Assembly (NCBI RefSeq): GCF_024347355.1
Contig: NZ_AP025465.1
Coordinates: forward strand, 2,170,001 to 2,234,000
Direction of reading: 5' to 3'
Length of the DNA stretch: 64,000 nt
Source of the DNA: Vibrio chagasii
Lineage (GTDB): Bacteria > Pseudomonadota > Gammaproteobacteria > Enterobacterales > Vibrionaceae
Notes under the pieces: model-generated
What the model saw: the letters and a program-made list of their open reading frames with translations, nothing else
Databases searched by the model: none
Told to the model about the DNA's origin: nothing
Position numbers and translations under genes: made by a program
Shown here: positions 1 through 8,875 of the stretch, piece after piece
Numbering within the stretch: the stretch's first letter is position 1
How the letters are laid out: each line of letters begins with the position of its first letter

Positions 1-90
1 AAGATTTTTTCAGAGGCTACTCACCCCGTAACAGACGTCCCCCCCCTATTTGCAATAAAAAAAGTTATCGCCTCAAAGGGAACCATATGA
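1..90 (+). CDS. bcsE: BcsE, C-terminal tail (partial, cut by window edge)
   Basis: An open frame runs from base 1 to a TGA at 88-90 and its last bases overlap the ATG of the next gene (ATGA overlap at 87-90), as is typical of a tightly coupled operon. Only about 29 residues are visible, which is too few to recognise the family by sequence. The call rests on position directly before bcsF and bcsG; in enterobacteria bcsE, bcsF and bcsG are consecutive, and BcsE is a cytoplasmic c-di-GMP-binding (GIL domain) activator of cellulose secretion. Confidence 0.6.
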   Translation, partial: KIFSEATHPVTDVPPLFAIKKVIASKGTI

Positions 91-263
91 ACATTAATGA
101 CTTTCTACTCACGGCAACTATCAGCGCCTTAATTGGGGGGCTACTCGGTTACTTTCTTCGTGATGCTGTGGAATTTAGTATACGTGTTTATCAACGTCAC
201 TTCACACGTTCACGGTATTTCGAACAAGATGCCACTATCACTAAAAATAAGAAGCTAAAATAA
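87..263 (+). CDS. bcsF: BcsF, small membrane protein of cellulose secretion
   Basis: A 58-residue protein starting at the ATG at 87. It has one N-terminal membrane segment (about residues 5-24, rich in Leu, Ile, Gly) followed by a basic tail, matching the size and layout of BcsF (about 63 residues in E. coli). Its TAA stop overlaps the ATG of bcsG (TAATG at 261-265) and its start overlaps the stop of the preceding gene, so the three are translationally coupled. In the known system BcsF helps BcsE and BcsG join the cellulose synthase complex at the inner membrane. The similarity is weak, as expected for so short a protein, so context carries much of the call. Confidence 0.75.
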   Translation: MNINDFLLTATISALIGGLLGYFLRDAVEFSIRVYQRHFTRSRYFEQDATITKNKKLK

Positions 264-1888
264 TGAAACCACATCTTAAGGATTCCATTCTTTCAAACCT
301 AAGTTTGGGTTGGTGGAACATCTATTTTATCGCAAAAGTGGCTCTTTTCGTTCAAGGGACGATTGACTTCCACCCAATTGAAAACTTCGCTTTATTACTA
401 TTTATATTACTTCCCGTGACACTGAAGCCAATCAATGTAGCTCGCCATCTTATCGCGGTTGTGATAGCTGCTTGGTTACTGCATTATGATTCTTACCTTC
501 CGCCGCTAGATAGGCTTTGGGCGCAAGTAGGACAACTCGCACAGTTTGAGATTGGATATCTTATTGAGCTTATAGGGCGGTTTGTTTCAGTTGAAGCACT
601 GCTAGGCTTATTTACGCTATGTGCAGGTTACTACATCCTAAGTAGATTTCTACGTATCTCGGTCTTCGTCGTTATCGCGATGCTTTATGTCAGCCTACCA
701 GACAGTCCTGAACCTTCAGTTCAGGTTGTTAGCAATGACTTAACACAAAAAAACGAGTCAACCCTGCCAACGCCGTCGCAACCACAAATAACTGAAATAA
801 ATGACCAATCCCTGAATAAAATGACTACAAATTTTTTCGAGAAAGAAGCATCTCGTTCTGTCGATTTTAGTCAAAGCAGCCAATCATCAGCCCCCTTTGA
901 CCTACTATTTTTAAGTATTTGTTCAGTCGCGTGGGACGACATCGAGATTGCAGGGTTAGCAGATCACCCGCTGTTTAAAGAATTCGACATCATGTTCGAC
1001 AACTTTAGTGCCGGCACATCATATAGTGGCCCTGCTGTTATTCGTCTATTAAGAGCGAGTTGTGGTCAACAAGAACACAGCCAGCTGTTCGCATCAGCAC
1101 CTTCAAACCAATGTTACCTGTTTGATAATCTCAAAAACTTAGGCTTCGAAGAAAACCTATTAATGAACCATAACGGTGTCTTTGACAGCTTCCTTGAACT
1201 AATTAAAAAGGATGGTGACATAGCAGCAGAACTCATGCCTCAGGATGGCTTTAAGCCTTACCAAAAGTCATTTGACGGCTCTTCAATATTCCGAGACAAA
1301 CAAGTCCTAGATAACTGGCTACAACAAAGGCTAAACAGCAGTGATGAAAAAGTCGTAGCATTGTATAACTCGATCTCACTACATGATGGCAATCGAATCA
1401 TAAATTCTAAGTCCAGTACGTCAATGATCAGTTATAAAAAGCGTTTGAAAAACCTGCTTGACGATCTTTATGATTTTTTCAAACAGCTTGAAGCATCAAA
1501 ACGTAATATTGTTGTTGCTTTAGTACCTGAACACGGAGCAGGTATGCGGGGCGATAGAATGCAAATACAAGGTATGAGAGAAATACCAGCCCCTGGTATC
1601 GTGCATACTCCAGTAGGCATTAAGATTTTCGGGGAAAATATCAAACGTGACGGAGAGACAATACATGTCACCGCTCCTTCAAGCTACCTAGCACTCTCGC
1701 AATTAGTATCCAATATTCTAGAGGAAGATATCTATAGTGATACACAGTTCAGTCCAAAGAAACTAACTCAAAACTTACCAGAAACACCCCTCGTAGCCCA
1801 AAATTCTGGCTCAACAGTAATTGAAGTCGATGGCAAATATTACGTCACATTAGATGGATCTAGTTGGATTGAATATCCAAATAAGTAG
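263..1888 (+). CDS. bcsG: BcsG, cellulose phosphoethanolamine transferase
   Basis: A 541-residue inner-membrane protein that decorates cellulose with phosphoethanolamine taken from phosphatidylethanolamine. Residues 1-150 form about five membrane helices and carry the BcsG-like GWWNIYFIAK start. A Ser/Gln/Thr-rich linker (about 155-210) leads to a periplasmic alkaline-phosphatase-fold domain (about 211-541). The zinc and catalytic set is visible: Cys220, a Ser in SYSGPA (Ser255, 35 residues after the Cys, the same spacing as Cys243 and Ser278 in E. coli), and Glu423-His424 in PEHGAG. Length matches the family (about 540-560). It is the last gene of the bcsEFG unit and is followed by a terminator. 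Confidence 0.93.
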   Translation: MKPHLKDSILSNLSLGWWNIYFIAKVALFVQGTIDFHPIENFALLLFILLPVTLKPINVARHLIAVVIAAWLLHYDSYLPPLDRLWAQVGQLAQFEIGYLIELIGRFVSVEALLGLFTLCAGYYILSRFLRISVFVVIAMLYVSLPDSPEPSVQVVSNDLTQKNESTLPTPSQPQITEINDQSLNKMTTNFFEKEASRSVDFSQSSQSSAPFDLLFLSICSVAWDDIEIAGLADHPLFKEFDIMFDNFSAGTSYSGPAVIRLLRASCGQQEHSQLFASAPSNQCYLFDNLKNLGFEENLLMNHNGVFDSFLELIKKDGDIAAELMPQDGFKPYQKSFDGSSIFRDKQVLDNWLQQRLNSSDEKVVALYNSISLHDGNRIINSKSSTSMISYKKRLKNLLDDLYDFFKQLEASKRNIVVALVPEHGAGMRGDRMQIQGMREIPAPGIVHTPVGIKIFGENIKRDGETIHVTAPSSYLALSQLVSNILEEDIYSDTQFSPKKLTQNLPETPLVAQNSGSTVIEVDGKYYVTLDGSSWIEYPNK

Positions 1889-1934
1889 TCGTTAATCAGG
1901 CTCTATCATTACCAAAATAGGACGAGTAAGAGGC

Positions 1935-1962
1935 AAGCCAGTGAATCAATCACTGGCTTTTT
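1935..1962 (+). terminator. Terminator after bcsG
   Basis: A perfect 10-bp stem (AAGCCAGTGA at 1935-1944 with TCACTGGCTT at 1950-1959), loop ATCAA, then more T. It lies 46 bases past the bcsG stop. Confidence 0.85.
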
Positions 1963-2017
1963 AATACCTACCAGTTATCGAATTGCTTAACCTAAATGTG
2001 CACCAGCGTACCTCGAC

Positions 2018-2944
2018 CTAGATATTGTGAGCATCATGACTTAAGAATGTGGCGTTCTCGATGAGAAAGTCTAAAAAGGTTTCGGCTTGCAATGACAGTG
2101 CTCGGCCTTTAAGAGATTGAACTTTCACCGTCGCTTTAGAAAAGGTGTCTAGCTCAGTTGCAACCACTTCAATTTGTCCCGATTTGATCTCATCAAGCAC
2201 AGTGAGCTTAGGCATAAAGGTCACGCCTAGGCCTGCCGAAACGAAGTTAGTTAGCGCGGTAACAGAGTTAGTTTGAAGCTTAGGTTGCAAAGTGAGATGA
2301 GAGTTTTGTTCGGCCTGCTTTACGAGCCTCCCCATACCTGTCGAGTTGTCGATCAAAGCAATAGAAGCCTCTCTAACATCTTGCAGTGTCACTGGTGCTT
2401 GTTGCGTCGTCAGTATGTGCCCTTTTGGAGCGATTAGCTCTAGAGGATGACTACGCTCGACGTGTGAATGCAGTTTAGGGTGAGGAGCAGACGCATAGGT
2501 AATCGCGAAATCGATCTGTTGATCCTCCAACATTTTCACGGCATCCAACGCACCCGCAATTTCAATCGATAAATTGATATCAGGGTATCGAGCCATGAAG
2601 GTCTGCATGGGTTTAGAGACCAAGTTTGTGATAAACCCTTCCCCTATCGCGATGCTAACGTTACCGCCCTTGAGGTTTTTCAGCTTGGTTAGGCGAGCCA
2701 GCACCGCCGTTTCACTGCGAACGATGGAGCGGTAATAGTTCAATAACTCGTTGCCCGCCTCAGTCAGCAGAGATTGGCGGTTGTTGCGCTCCCACACCTT
2801 CATTTCTGCTTGTGCTTCAAGCTGCGTCAGCATTCGACTCATTGCCGCAGGGTCAACGTTCATCATCTTAGACGCTTTACGCAGCGACCCATATTTTGAT
2901 AACGCATTCAGATACTCAAGCGCACGGAGATTAAAATGATGCAT
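2018..2944 (-). CDS. LysR-family transcriptional regulator
   Basis: A 308-residue protein using the ATG at 2944, chosen over an upstream in-frame start at 2971 because AAGGAAG lies a few bases before it. The N-terminal winged helix-turn-helix (about residues 5-60, with LRALEYLNALSKYGSL and KASKMMNVDPAAMSRML) is typical of LysR proteins. Residues about 90-300 form the two-lobed periplasmic-binding-like effector domain. The fold is clear but the effector is not. No divergent gene lies next to it that would suggest a target; the upstream neighbour is on the same strand. Confidence 0.88.
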   Translation of the reverse strand: MHHFNLRALEYLNALSKYGSLRKASKMMNVDPAAMSRMLTQLEAQAEMKVWERNNRQSLLTEAGNELLNYYRSIVRSETAVLARLTKLKNLKGGNVSIAIGEGFITNLVSKPMQTFMARYPDINLSIEIAGALDAVKMLEDQQIDFAITYASAPHPKLHSHVERSHPLELIAPKGHILTTQQAPVTLQDVREASIALIDNSTGMGRLVKQAEQNSHLTLQPKLQTNSVTALTNFVSAGLGVTFMPKLTVLDEIKSGQIEVVATELDTFSKATVKVQSLKGRALSLQAETFLDFLIENATFLSHDAHNI

Positions 2945-3126
2945 GCAACTTCCTTGTGATTCGACAGACACACGGCAAGCGTCTCACAATTTTCTCATTT
3001 GCCTATCTAGGAATTGAGATACCGACACAACAAGTTTGCAAGTTGTGGGCTGAGTCACCAACACAAGTCCTTGAAGAGCGATAGGCACGATATAGAAGAA
3101 GTATGTATTCGCGCCAAATAAAACAA

Positions 3127-3164
3127 AAACACAGCTCAATTCAACGAAGAAATGAGCTGTGTTT
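3127..3164 (-). terminator. Terminator of the HAD phosphatase gene
   Basis: A perfect 12-bp stem (AAACACAGCTCA at 3127-3138 with TGAGCTGTGTTT at 3153-3164) with a 14-base loop. On the minus strand it is followed by a T-rich tract, 40 bases past the stop of the HAD gene. Confidence 0.8.
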
Positions 3165-3203
3165 GATGTTCACTATCGGCTGTTTGAAGCCGCTAAACTG
3201 TCG

Positions 3204-3989
3204 CTATTTTAAGGCAAGCAGCTTGTCGACAAATTCAGAGAAACCATACCCGCCAGGCTTGCTCATCACCACTGATGGGTGATGTTCTAGTCGTTCCCAG
3301 TAATGCTGAATATTCGCCACACCGACACTGTTCGGCAAAATTTCAAACATGTATTGATCGTTCATCGAGTCACCGACATAGCAACTACGCTCAACTATTT
3401 CTTGGTCAGATAGTCCCTTCTCTTTAAGAAAGGCGGTCGATGTTGCTTTCTTAGAGTGCTCACCATACCAAGCATTAATGTGAATAGAGCTTGCTGTAGC
3501 ATGTGCACCTAACGCGTGAATCTTTGAGACTATCTCTTCAATAATCGCATCATCAACTTTAGGACGGTTTTGTCCAATGTCTATCGCGACCTCACACAAG
3601 CGATACGACTGATCGAGCGTTAAACTCAGCTCTGGGTAATCGCTCAAAATAGCTAAGACTTGTTCTTTCAGTTTGCTCTGATTAGCACTGACTTCTGGCA
3701 AGGGAATATCTGAGCGCAATGTCAGATAACCGTTTTTCTTTTCCATAATGAAAGCGCCATTCTCGCCGAGAACCGCATCAACAGGCCACAGCTGAGCAAT
3801 ATGATCACACCACCCTGCACATGCGCCCGTTACCGCAACTACTTTTTTCCCTGAATCACGCAGCTTGCTTAACGCAATCAAGGTTTCAGGAGGCAATTGA
3901 CCTTGCCAGGTTAAGGTGTCGTCCACATCAGTTAACACCCAATCTATCTTTTTCCAATTTTGGTTCAATTCATTCGATACCGAATTCAT
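3204..3989 (-). CDS. HAD-superfamily (Cof-type, IIB) hydrolase
   Basis: A 261-residue predicted phosphatase. The catalytic motif DVDDTLT is at residues 21-27 (nucleophile Asp21, acid/base Asp23), the motif II Thr lies in VTGACAG near residue 54, and the Mg-binding motif YVGDSMND is near residues 204-211. The insert between motifs II and III suggests a C2-type cap (class IIB, like Cof or sugar phosphatases). It starts 35 bases after the stop of the truncated TRAP permease gene, so it probably was the last gene of a transporter operon and may act on a phosphorylated form of that transporter's substrate. The true substrate cannot be read from the sequence. Confidence 0.85.
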   Translation of the reverse strand: MNSVSNELNQNWKKIDWVLTDVDDTLTWQGQLPPETLIALSKLRDSGKKVVAVTGACAGWCDHIAQLWPVDAVLGENGAFIMEKKNGYLTLRSDIPLPEVSANQSKLKEQVLAILSDYPELSLTLDQSYRLCEVAIDIGQNRPKVDDAIIEEIVSKIHALGAHATASSIHINAWYGEHSKKATSTAFLKEKGLSDQEIVERSCYVGDSMNDQYMFEILPNSVGVANIQHYWERLEHHPSVVMSKPGGYGFSEFVDKLLALK

Positions 3990-4024
3990 TTCTACACCTC
4001 TAAATAATTAATCACTAAACAGTG

Positions 4025-4705
4025 TTAAAGCAAATTCGGTAAAAACATCACTAAGCTTTCAGAGAAAGTCAGCAGCATCAGAACCGTGAGTAGTGCTAGC
4101 AACAACGGAGCCACTTCTCTTACGAAGTCGACCATACGAACTTTTAAAATCGAGCAAACCGTAAACATCATCGAGCCAAATGGCGGAGTCACACCACCAA
4201 TCATGATATTCACAATCACGATAATACCGAAGTGAACCGGATTAACGCCTAGGTTAAGCACAGCTGGCAATAGTAATGGCGTGAGTATGATCATCGCGGC
4301 ACCACCTTCGATAAACATACCCACCACTAACAGCAGCACGTTAATCAACAACAGCAAGACGAGCTTGTTGTCTGTCAGCTCAATCAAAGCAGACGCAACA
4401 TTGTGTGGGATCTGCTCTAGCGTCATGTAGTAACCAAAGACCATCGCACCGATAATGATGAACATGACACTACTGGTGCCTTGCACTGTTTCACGCATGA
4501 TCAGCGGGATATGGCGCAAACCCAGTTGACGATAGACAAAGATGCCAATAATCGCGCAGAGTAATACAGCAATCGCACCCGCTTCAGTAGGCGTGAACAA
4601 GCCAAAACGCATGCCTAAAATAATGCCAAATGGGATCAACAGTGCCGGTATCGCTTTCAAGAAGTAGTGAAAACGCTCTTTGGCAGAAGCTGGCTCAGAG
4701 CAGGA
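4025..4705 (-). pseudogene. TRAP transporter large permease (DctM type), 3' half only
   Basis: About 225 residues that match the C-terminal half of DctM/SiaM-type TRAP large permeases (full length about 430): the signature FTPTEAGAIAV, then membrane helices with IEGGAAMIILTPLLLP and IGGVTPPFGSMMF near the end. The N-terminal half is missing. Upstream the frame runs directly into the 5' part of gltS in another frame, near 4690-4705. The apparent GTG start at 4723 lies inside gltS-derived sequence and is not a real start. No TRAP small permease or binding protein is present in the window, so the fragment cannot work as it stands. Confidence 0.85.
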
Positions 4706-4997
4706 TAAACAGCGGCCGCCCACCTTTTACCAGCGTCTTGATGTCCGCTTGTAGCCCAATACCAGCAAAAAAGTAGAGAAGCAGAAAGTCTCTGACATCG
4801 AGGCTAAAAGTGATCTGGATTTCAAAGAGATAGTAAAGCGCAGCGACGGTAGCGGCACAAACAAAGCCACCAATAACTGGCTCTGGTAGTGAATACTTCC
4901 TTAATACTTCAGAGCGCTCGATTAAGCCTTTACCAATAAACAGTAATGAGATCGCTATAGTAAAGGAGAGCATTGGAGAAACGAGGGTTTCTGTCAT
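4695..4997 (-). pseudogene. gltS: Sodium/glutamate symporter GltS, 5' fragment
   Basis: A 100-residue frame matching the first quarter of GltS (full length about 400): a first helix, then RKYSLPEPVIGGF and FFAGIGLQADIKTLVKGGRP, all GltS hallmarks. It stops at a TGA (4695-4697) exactly where the sequence turns into a TRAP permease gene. The start is the ATG at 4997 with AGGAAT some 13 bases upstream. The remaining helices, including the re-entrant loops, are missing, so glutamate uptake by this protein is not expected. A GCGGCCGC site at 4712-4719 falls in the normal GGRPL codons and is not a sign of cloning. Confidence 0.85.
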
Positions 4998-5220
4998 GAT
5001 GCGATAGATTCCTAAGAGTTAAGGTTATTCATAATGTTGCTTACTCTTAATCTTGTAGATCCACAGCGATAAATCAAGCGTTTATCGGTGACATCAATCG
5101 CTAATCTGGATCAAAATGCTTTAACATAAACAGTGGGAGTGACGAACACAAAAAGGATTTGAGAAAGGAATGTTTCGAAAAGAAGAAGGGGATAAAAATT
5201 TGGGCACCCAAAAACGAGAA

Positions 5221-5244
5221 AACCCCAGCATTTCTGCTGGGGTT
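5221..5244 (-). terminator. Terminator of tRNA-Ser
   Basis: A 10-bp stem (AACCCCAGCA at 5221-5230 with TGCTGGGGTT at 5235-5244). The loop reads GAAA on the minus strand and is followed by TTTTCTCGTTTTT, just past the tRNA 3' end. Confidence 0.85.
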
Positions 5245-5252
5245 TAGAATAG

Positions 5253-5343
5253 TGGTGGAAGGATGGGGATTTGAACCCCAGATACGCTATAAACGTATAC
5301 TCGCTTTCCAGGCGAGCGCCTTAAGCCACTCAGCCATCCTTCC
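5253..5343 (-). tRNA. tRNA-Ser (anticodon GGA)
   Basis: A 91-base serine tRNA with the 3' CCA encoded. The acceptor stem GGAAGGA (5343-5337) pairs with TCCTTCC (5263-5257). The anticodon stem CTCGC/GCGAG holds the loop CTGGAAA with anticodon GGA, and there is a long variable arm (TATACG...CGTATC) as in class II tRNAs. The T arm has GGTTCAAATCC. The discriminator base reads A (5256), whereas E. coli serine tRNAs carry G. It is a single tRNA with its own promoter and terminator. Confidence 0.97.
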
Positions 5344-5379
5344 ACAAATTGTGTTGAGCTCGTCACTCAACGAGGCGCT

Positions 5380-5408
5380 ACTTTATTGATTCTGCTTGCT
5401 TTGGTCAA
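5380..5408 (-). promoter_or_regulatory. Promoter of tRNA-Ser
   Basis: On the minus strand the -35 element TTGACC (5408-5403), a 17-base spacer and the -10 element TAAAGT (5385-5380) are followed by GCGCC. A GC-rich discriminator is typical of stringently controlled stable-RNA promoters. It lies 37 bases upstream of the mature tRNA end. Confidence 0.8.
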
Positions 5409-5521
5409 GGGGCATTATCAAAAAAAGTGCCTTTTTAAGTTTGTTCGATTACAAATTAACTCATTAGATCAAAAACAAACCAAATTTCATTCTTTCGCTG
5501 CACTTACGCTTGTTGTTTTTC

Positions 5522-5971
5522 TTAAGCTTGTTGATAGTAGCCTGGAACTCTAAACCACTTACGGCACATATCTAAGAAGTAACCGTACAATACGCCCATA
5601 CCACAAGAGATCACCGCGTTACTGGTTACCGCAGTCACGATCTGGTCGCTTGAAGCACCAACAGCTAACAAAATACCAGCATACACTGGGGACTGGAATA
5701 ATACATAAGCCATAAGGTCTGACAGGTTTTTCATCAACGAGCTTTGTGAAAGCTTTGCACCATTACGCAAGAACCAATCACGGAACACGCCATAAGGCCA
5801 TGCAATGGCAATATTTACCGGAATCGACAGCGTTCGAGAAGCAAGAGATTGCTCGAACGTCATACCAGAGATGAACACTTCTACGATCATGCCGGAGATA
5901 AAACAGAAAACTACCATAGCAAATGTATCCGCCGCTGCGTTACGAATACAAAATGGACCACGAGACTTCAT
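5522..5971 (-). CDS. alaE: L-alanine exporter AlaE
   Basis: A 149-residue inner-membrane protein, the same length as E. coli AlaE. Conserved blocks are [12 protein letters not shown] at the start, [23 protein letters not shown] in the second helix region, [17 protein letters not shown], and [15 protein letters not shown] near the end; four membrane helices are expected. AlaE exports L-alanine by proton antiport and protects against toxic intracellular alanine. The gene stands alone. A 7-bp inverted repeat (ATCACTA at 5993-5999 with TAGTGAT at 6006-6012) lies just upstream of the start and could be an operator, but no regulator is known from this sequence. Confidence 0.93.
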   Translation of the reverse strand: MKSRGPFCIRNAAADTFAMVVFCFISGMIVEVFISGMTFEQSLASRTLSIPVNIAIAWPYGVFRDWFLRNGAKLSQSSLMKNLSDLMAYVLFQSPVYAGILLAVGASSDQIVTAVTSNAVISCGMGVLYGYFLDMCRKWFRVPGYYQQA

Positions 5972-6220
5972 TGAGCGTTAAACCTAAAATATATCACTAC
6001 CTATTTAGTGATTTAGCAACATATAAACAAGGCACTTTCGCACCCCACCAGATAATGTCGCTATTAAAACACAAGATTAGTAGTCATACATTTCAAATTC
6101 AAAATAAAGTTGTAAATTAACAACCAAAAACCATTTAAAAACCAGTCACTTCAACCAGGAAATTACATAAAGGTCAAAATATAGGCGATTCGCTATTAAC
6201 TTTCCGTAATTAAACAACAA

Positions 6221-8791
6221 CTATGCCATGGGAAGGTTCACGGTAATTATGTTGATAACATCTTGAGTCGGCGGAGCGCCCAAAGAAACCTGTTCTAACG
6301 CTTTATCGACTTGAAAAGAAAGCTCAGCATTGTCCATAGGTTCGACATGCTTACGTAGGCTTTCTAACGCAGACTGAATCAGGTCTAGGTTATTGTCTTC
6401 CAACGCGACATAGAGTGTCACGAGTAGCTCTTCGGTATTGTCCTTGTTGCGCAGATCAGGTTTCGGTAGTGAGCGGCTTGGGCTCTTATTCTTATGAAAG
6501 TTCGCATCGTGACTGTTTAAGCTCAAAGGCTTAACTAAAGGCCCGCTCTCATTCTGGCTTTTGGTTTCATGATATTGATACAACTTATTAGAGTAACGGA
6601 ACAGGGCATCATCAAGTTCACGCTCATCAATCGGCTTAGCGATAATATAATCTACTCCAGCCCCAAGCATACGCTCACGAGTCTCTTTGAAGACATCAGC
6701 CGTACAACCAAATATCAATACTGAAGACACTTCACCAATTAACACTCGAATGGCTGTTGTTGATTCTACGCCGTCCATGACTGGCATGTGGTTATCCATC
6801 AACACGAGGTCAAATCGTTCAGCAACTAGCGCCTGTATCGCCAGTTCACCATTTTCAACGCTCTTGCAAGTAAAGCCCTTGCTATTCATAAAGGTCTCAA
6901 TGATTACCGTGTTGGTTCGATTGTCTTCAACGATCAGCACCTTCAAACCAGAATAATCTAACTTCTTGTGTGGCAGGCTCTCTATTTCACCAGGCTGACA
7001 AGGTTGAATTTTCAAACGTACATCAAAGCTAGTGCCTATCCCCTCCTCACTGGTGACGGTAATGTTGCCATCCATAAGTTGAGTGATTTTCTTCACAATG
7101 GCTAAGCCAAGCCCTGTACCACCAAAACGTCTTGTCGTCGAAGACTCCGCTTGTTCAAACGGTTTAAAAATACGCTTTTGCGCCTCTTTCGATATACCGA
7201 TGCCGGTATCACGAACTCGGATGCTGAGGTAAGTCTCGCTGCCCTCGACCATCTCTTTAAGGTAAACCTCAACAAAACCGCGTGAGGTGAACTTCACCGC
7301 ATTATTTAAAAGATTAAATAGGATTTGACGCAAGCGAGCTTTGTCGGAAAAGTACCAACGACCGGAAGGCACTTCCGAATAGACCTTAAATTGAAGCCCT
7401 TTCTCTGAAGACAATGTGTAGTAAACACTGTTGATACTGCCGATGATCGAATCCAGCGGGAAACGCGTCTCATCAAGGTCTAACCGGCCCTGCTCAATCT
7501 TTGAAAAGTCCAAGATTTCGTTCAGCAAGGTCATCATGTGATCGCCTGATTCATACAGACTCTTTAAGTGCTTCTCTTGCTCAGCATTGAGCGGGGTTTT
7601 CAGCAGAATTTGTGCAGTACCCAAGACACCATTCATTGGGGTACGAATTTCGTGTGACAGAGTCGCAAGGAAAGCGGTCTTTGCATTGGTTGATGCTTGC
7701 GCTTTCACTTTTTCTGCTTCGAGATATACCGTCTTCTCATTGAAGGTTTTGATTAGGTGGCCGATCTCATCATGACTTGAATAATCAACGTCAATCACCT
7801 CGCCGGCTTTTGAACTGTTAACCTGAGTGGCTATGTTAGTGATTGGAGTGATTAAATAACGGTTAAGTAAGTAGTAACCCGCCATCACACACAGTAGCAA
7901 CAATGGCACAATACCACCCTCGATACTCATCACCTGACGAAACACTTCGTCTGCTACCCGCGATTTAGAGTTAACGACATCGACTTGCCAGCCAAATTCA
8001 CCGAATTGATTGCTACTAATGTAGATCCCTTCAACGAGATTAAAGTTATGAGAAACCAAGACTTGGTTTAGCTTGTCTCTCAAGGTAATACCAAGGTTGT
8101 ACTCTTCTGCATGGTTCTTAATAAAACCCAGTAACTCTTCCAAAGAGAGGTCCACCGTCGCGATACCCGCAAAGGTGCCATCGTAGTAATAAGGCGAAGA
8201 CGCCGTGATCATTCGAACGTGCGTGTATGGATCGATGTAGACATCACTCCATGAGATGGTTCCCTGCGGTTCATCGACCACTGAGGTATACCAGTATTCT
8301 TCGTGATAAGGGGCATTTTTAGGATTGTTGTAAGGAAACAGTTGGTCGATGCTGCCATCGTCAGCTTTGTTAAAGAAGTAACTGTTCAGCAACTTATCGG
8401 GATCGAGCGTGTAAGGTTCAGGCCAAATACCAGCACTGACGATTGTGTCGTCACTCGCGGCTAACATCGACTTGAACAGCGGGATAACATCTTCGCCTTT
8501 ACGATGCGCCTGAGCAAAGCCAACTAAACTATCAACAAAGCCTTGAGAGCTGCTGAGTGGCTCTGTAATCAACGAAGACAGCAATTGCGTACGTAGGTCG
8601 AGGTTTTGCTGCAGTTTGGCGCGCACGGGGGATTCTACGACGTAATACGTCACACTACCGACAATAGCGATAAACATTGCAAGGTATAACCCAAGCGCTA
8701 CCATGCTTTTTTTCTTTAAGGACGACCGTATCTGCATAATTCTTTTATTGTTTTCTTTTCTGTTAAACCTAGTGTTTATCATCAACGACAT
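6221..8791 (-). CDS. Hybrid sensor histidine kinase with dCache-like sensor and receiver domain
   Basis: An inner-membrane hybrid kinase of 856 residues. Helix 1 (about residues 30-52) and helix 2 (about 293-311) flank a periplasmic region of some 240 residues with Cache-like features (IVSAGIWPEPYTLDP, MITASSPYYYDG). A HAMP domain follows (about 312-362), then HisKA with the phospho-accepting His near 381 in LSHEIRTPMNGV, a GHKL ATPase domain (N box NLLNNAVKF, G boxes RDTGIGIS and GGTGLGLAI), and a receiver with the phospho-Asp near 667 in LMDNHMPVMDG. The last 100 residues lack a clear HPt histidine, so the phosphorelay needs a separate HPt protein. ATG 8791 is preferred (AAGG 4 bases upstream); a TTG one codon earlier is possible. 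There is no adjacent response regulator, so the signal and target are unknown. Confidence 0.9.
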   Translation of the reverse strand: MSLMINTRFNRKENNKRIMQIRSSLKKKSMVALGLYLAMFIAIVGSVTYYVVESPVRAKLQQNLDLRTQLLSSLITEPLSSSQGFVDSLVGFAQAHRKGEDVIPLFKSMLAASDDTIVSAGIWPEPYTLDPDKLLNSYFFNKADDGSIDQLFPYNNPKNAPYHEEYWYTSVVDEPQGTISWSDVYIDPYTHVRMITASSPYYYDGTFAGIATVDLSLEELLGFIKNHAEEYNLGITLRDKLNQVLVSHNFNLVEGIYISSNQFGEFGWQVDVVNSKSRVADEVFRQVMSIEGGIVPLLLLCVMAGYYLLNRYLITPITNIATQVNSSKAGEVIDVDYSSHDEIGHLIKTFNEKTVYLEAEKVKAQASTNAKTAFLATLSHEIRTPMNGVLGTAQILLKTPLNAEQEKHLKSLYESGDHMMTLLNEILDFSKIEQGRLDLDETRFPLDSIIGSINSVYYTLSSEKGLQFKVYSEVPSGRWYFSDKARLRQILFNLLNNAVKFTSRGFVEVYLKEMVEGSETYLSIRVRDTGIGISKEAQKRIFKPFEQAESSTTRRFGGTGLGLAIVKKITQLMDGNITVTSEEGIGTSFDVRLKIQPCQPGEIESLPHKKLDYSGLKVLIVEDNRTNTVIIETFMNSKGFTCKSVENGELAIQALVAERFDLVLMDNHMPVMDGVESTTAIRVLIGEVSSVLIFGCTADVFKETRERMLGAGVDYIIAKPIDERELDDALFRYSNKLYQYHETKSQNESGPLVKPLSLNSHDANFHKNKSPSRSLPKPDLRNKDNTEELLVTLYVALEDNNLDLIQSALESLRKHVEPMDNAELSFQVDKALEQVSLGAPPTQDVINIITVNLPMA

Positions 8792-8875
8792 CAAGCCTTT
8801 TTAGATTGAAGCTTGATTGGCACAAGTTCATTGGTACTATAAGCGCAAATATGTTCCCTTTTACGGTACCTCACT

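Noticed and set aside
4712..4719. GCGGCCGC at the gltS/TRAP junction, possibly a cloning scar
   Set aside because: The site lies in the natural GGRPL codons of GltS, several bases before the real break.
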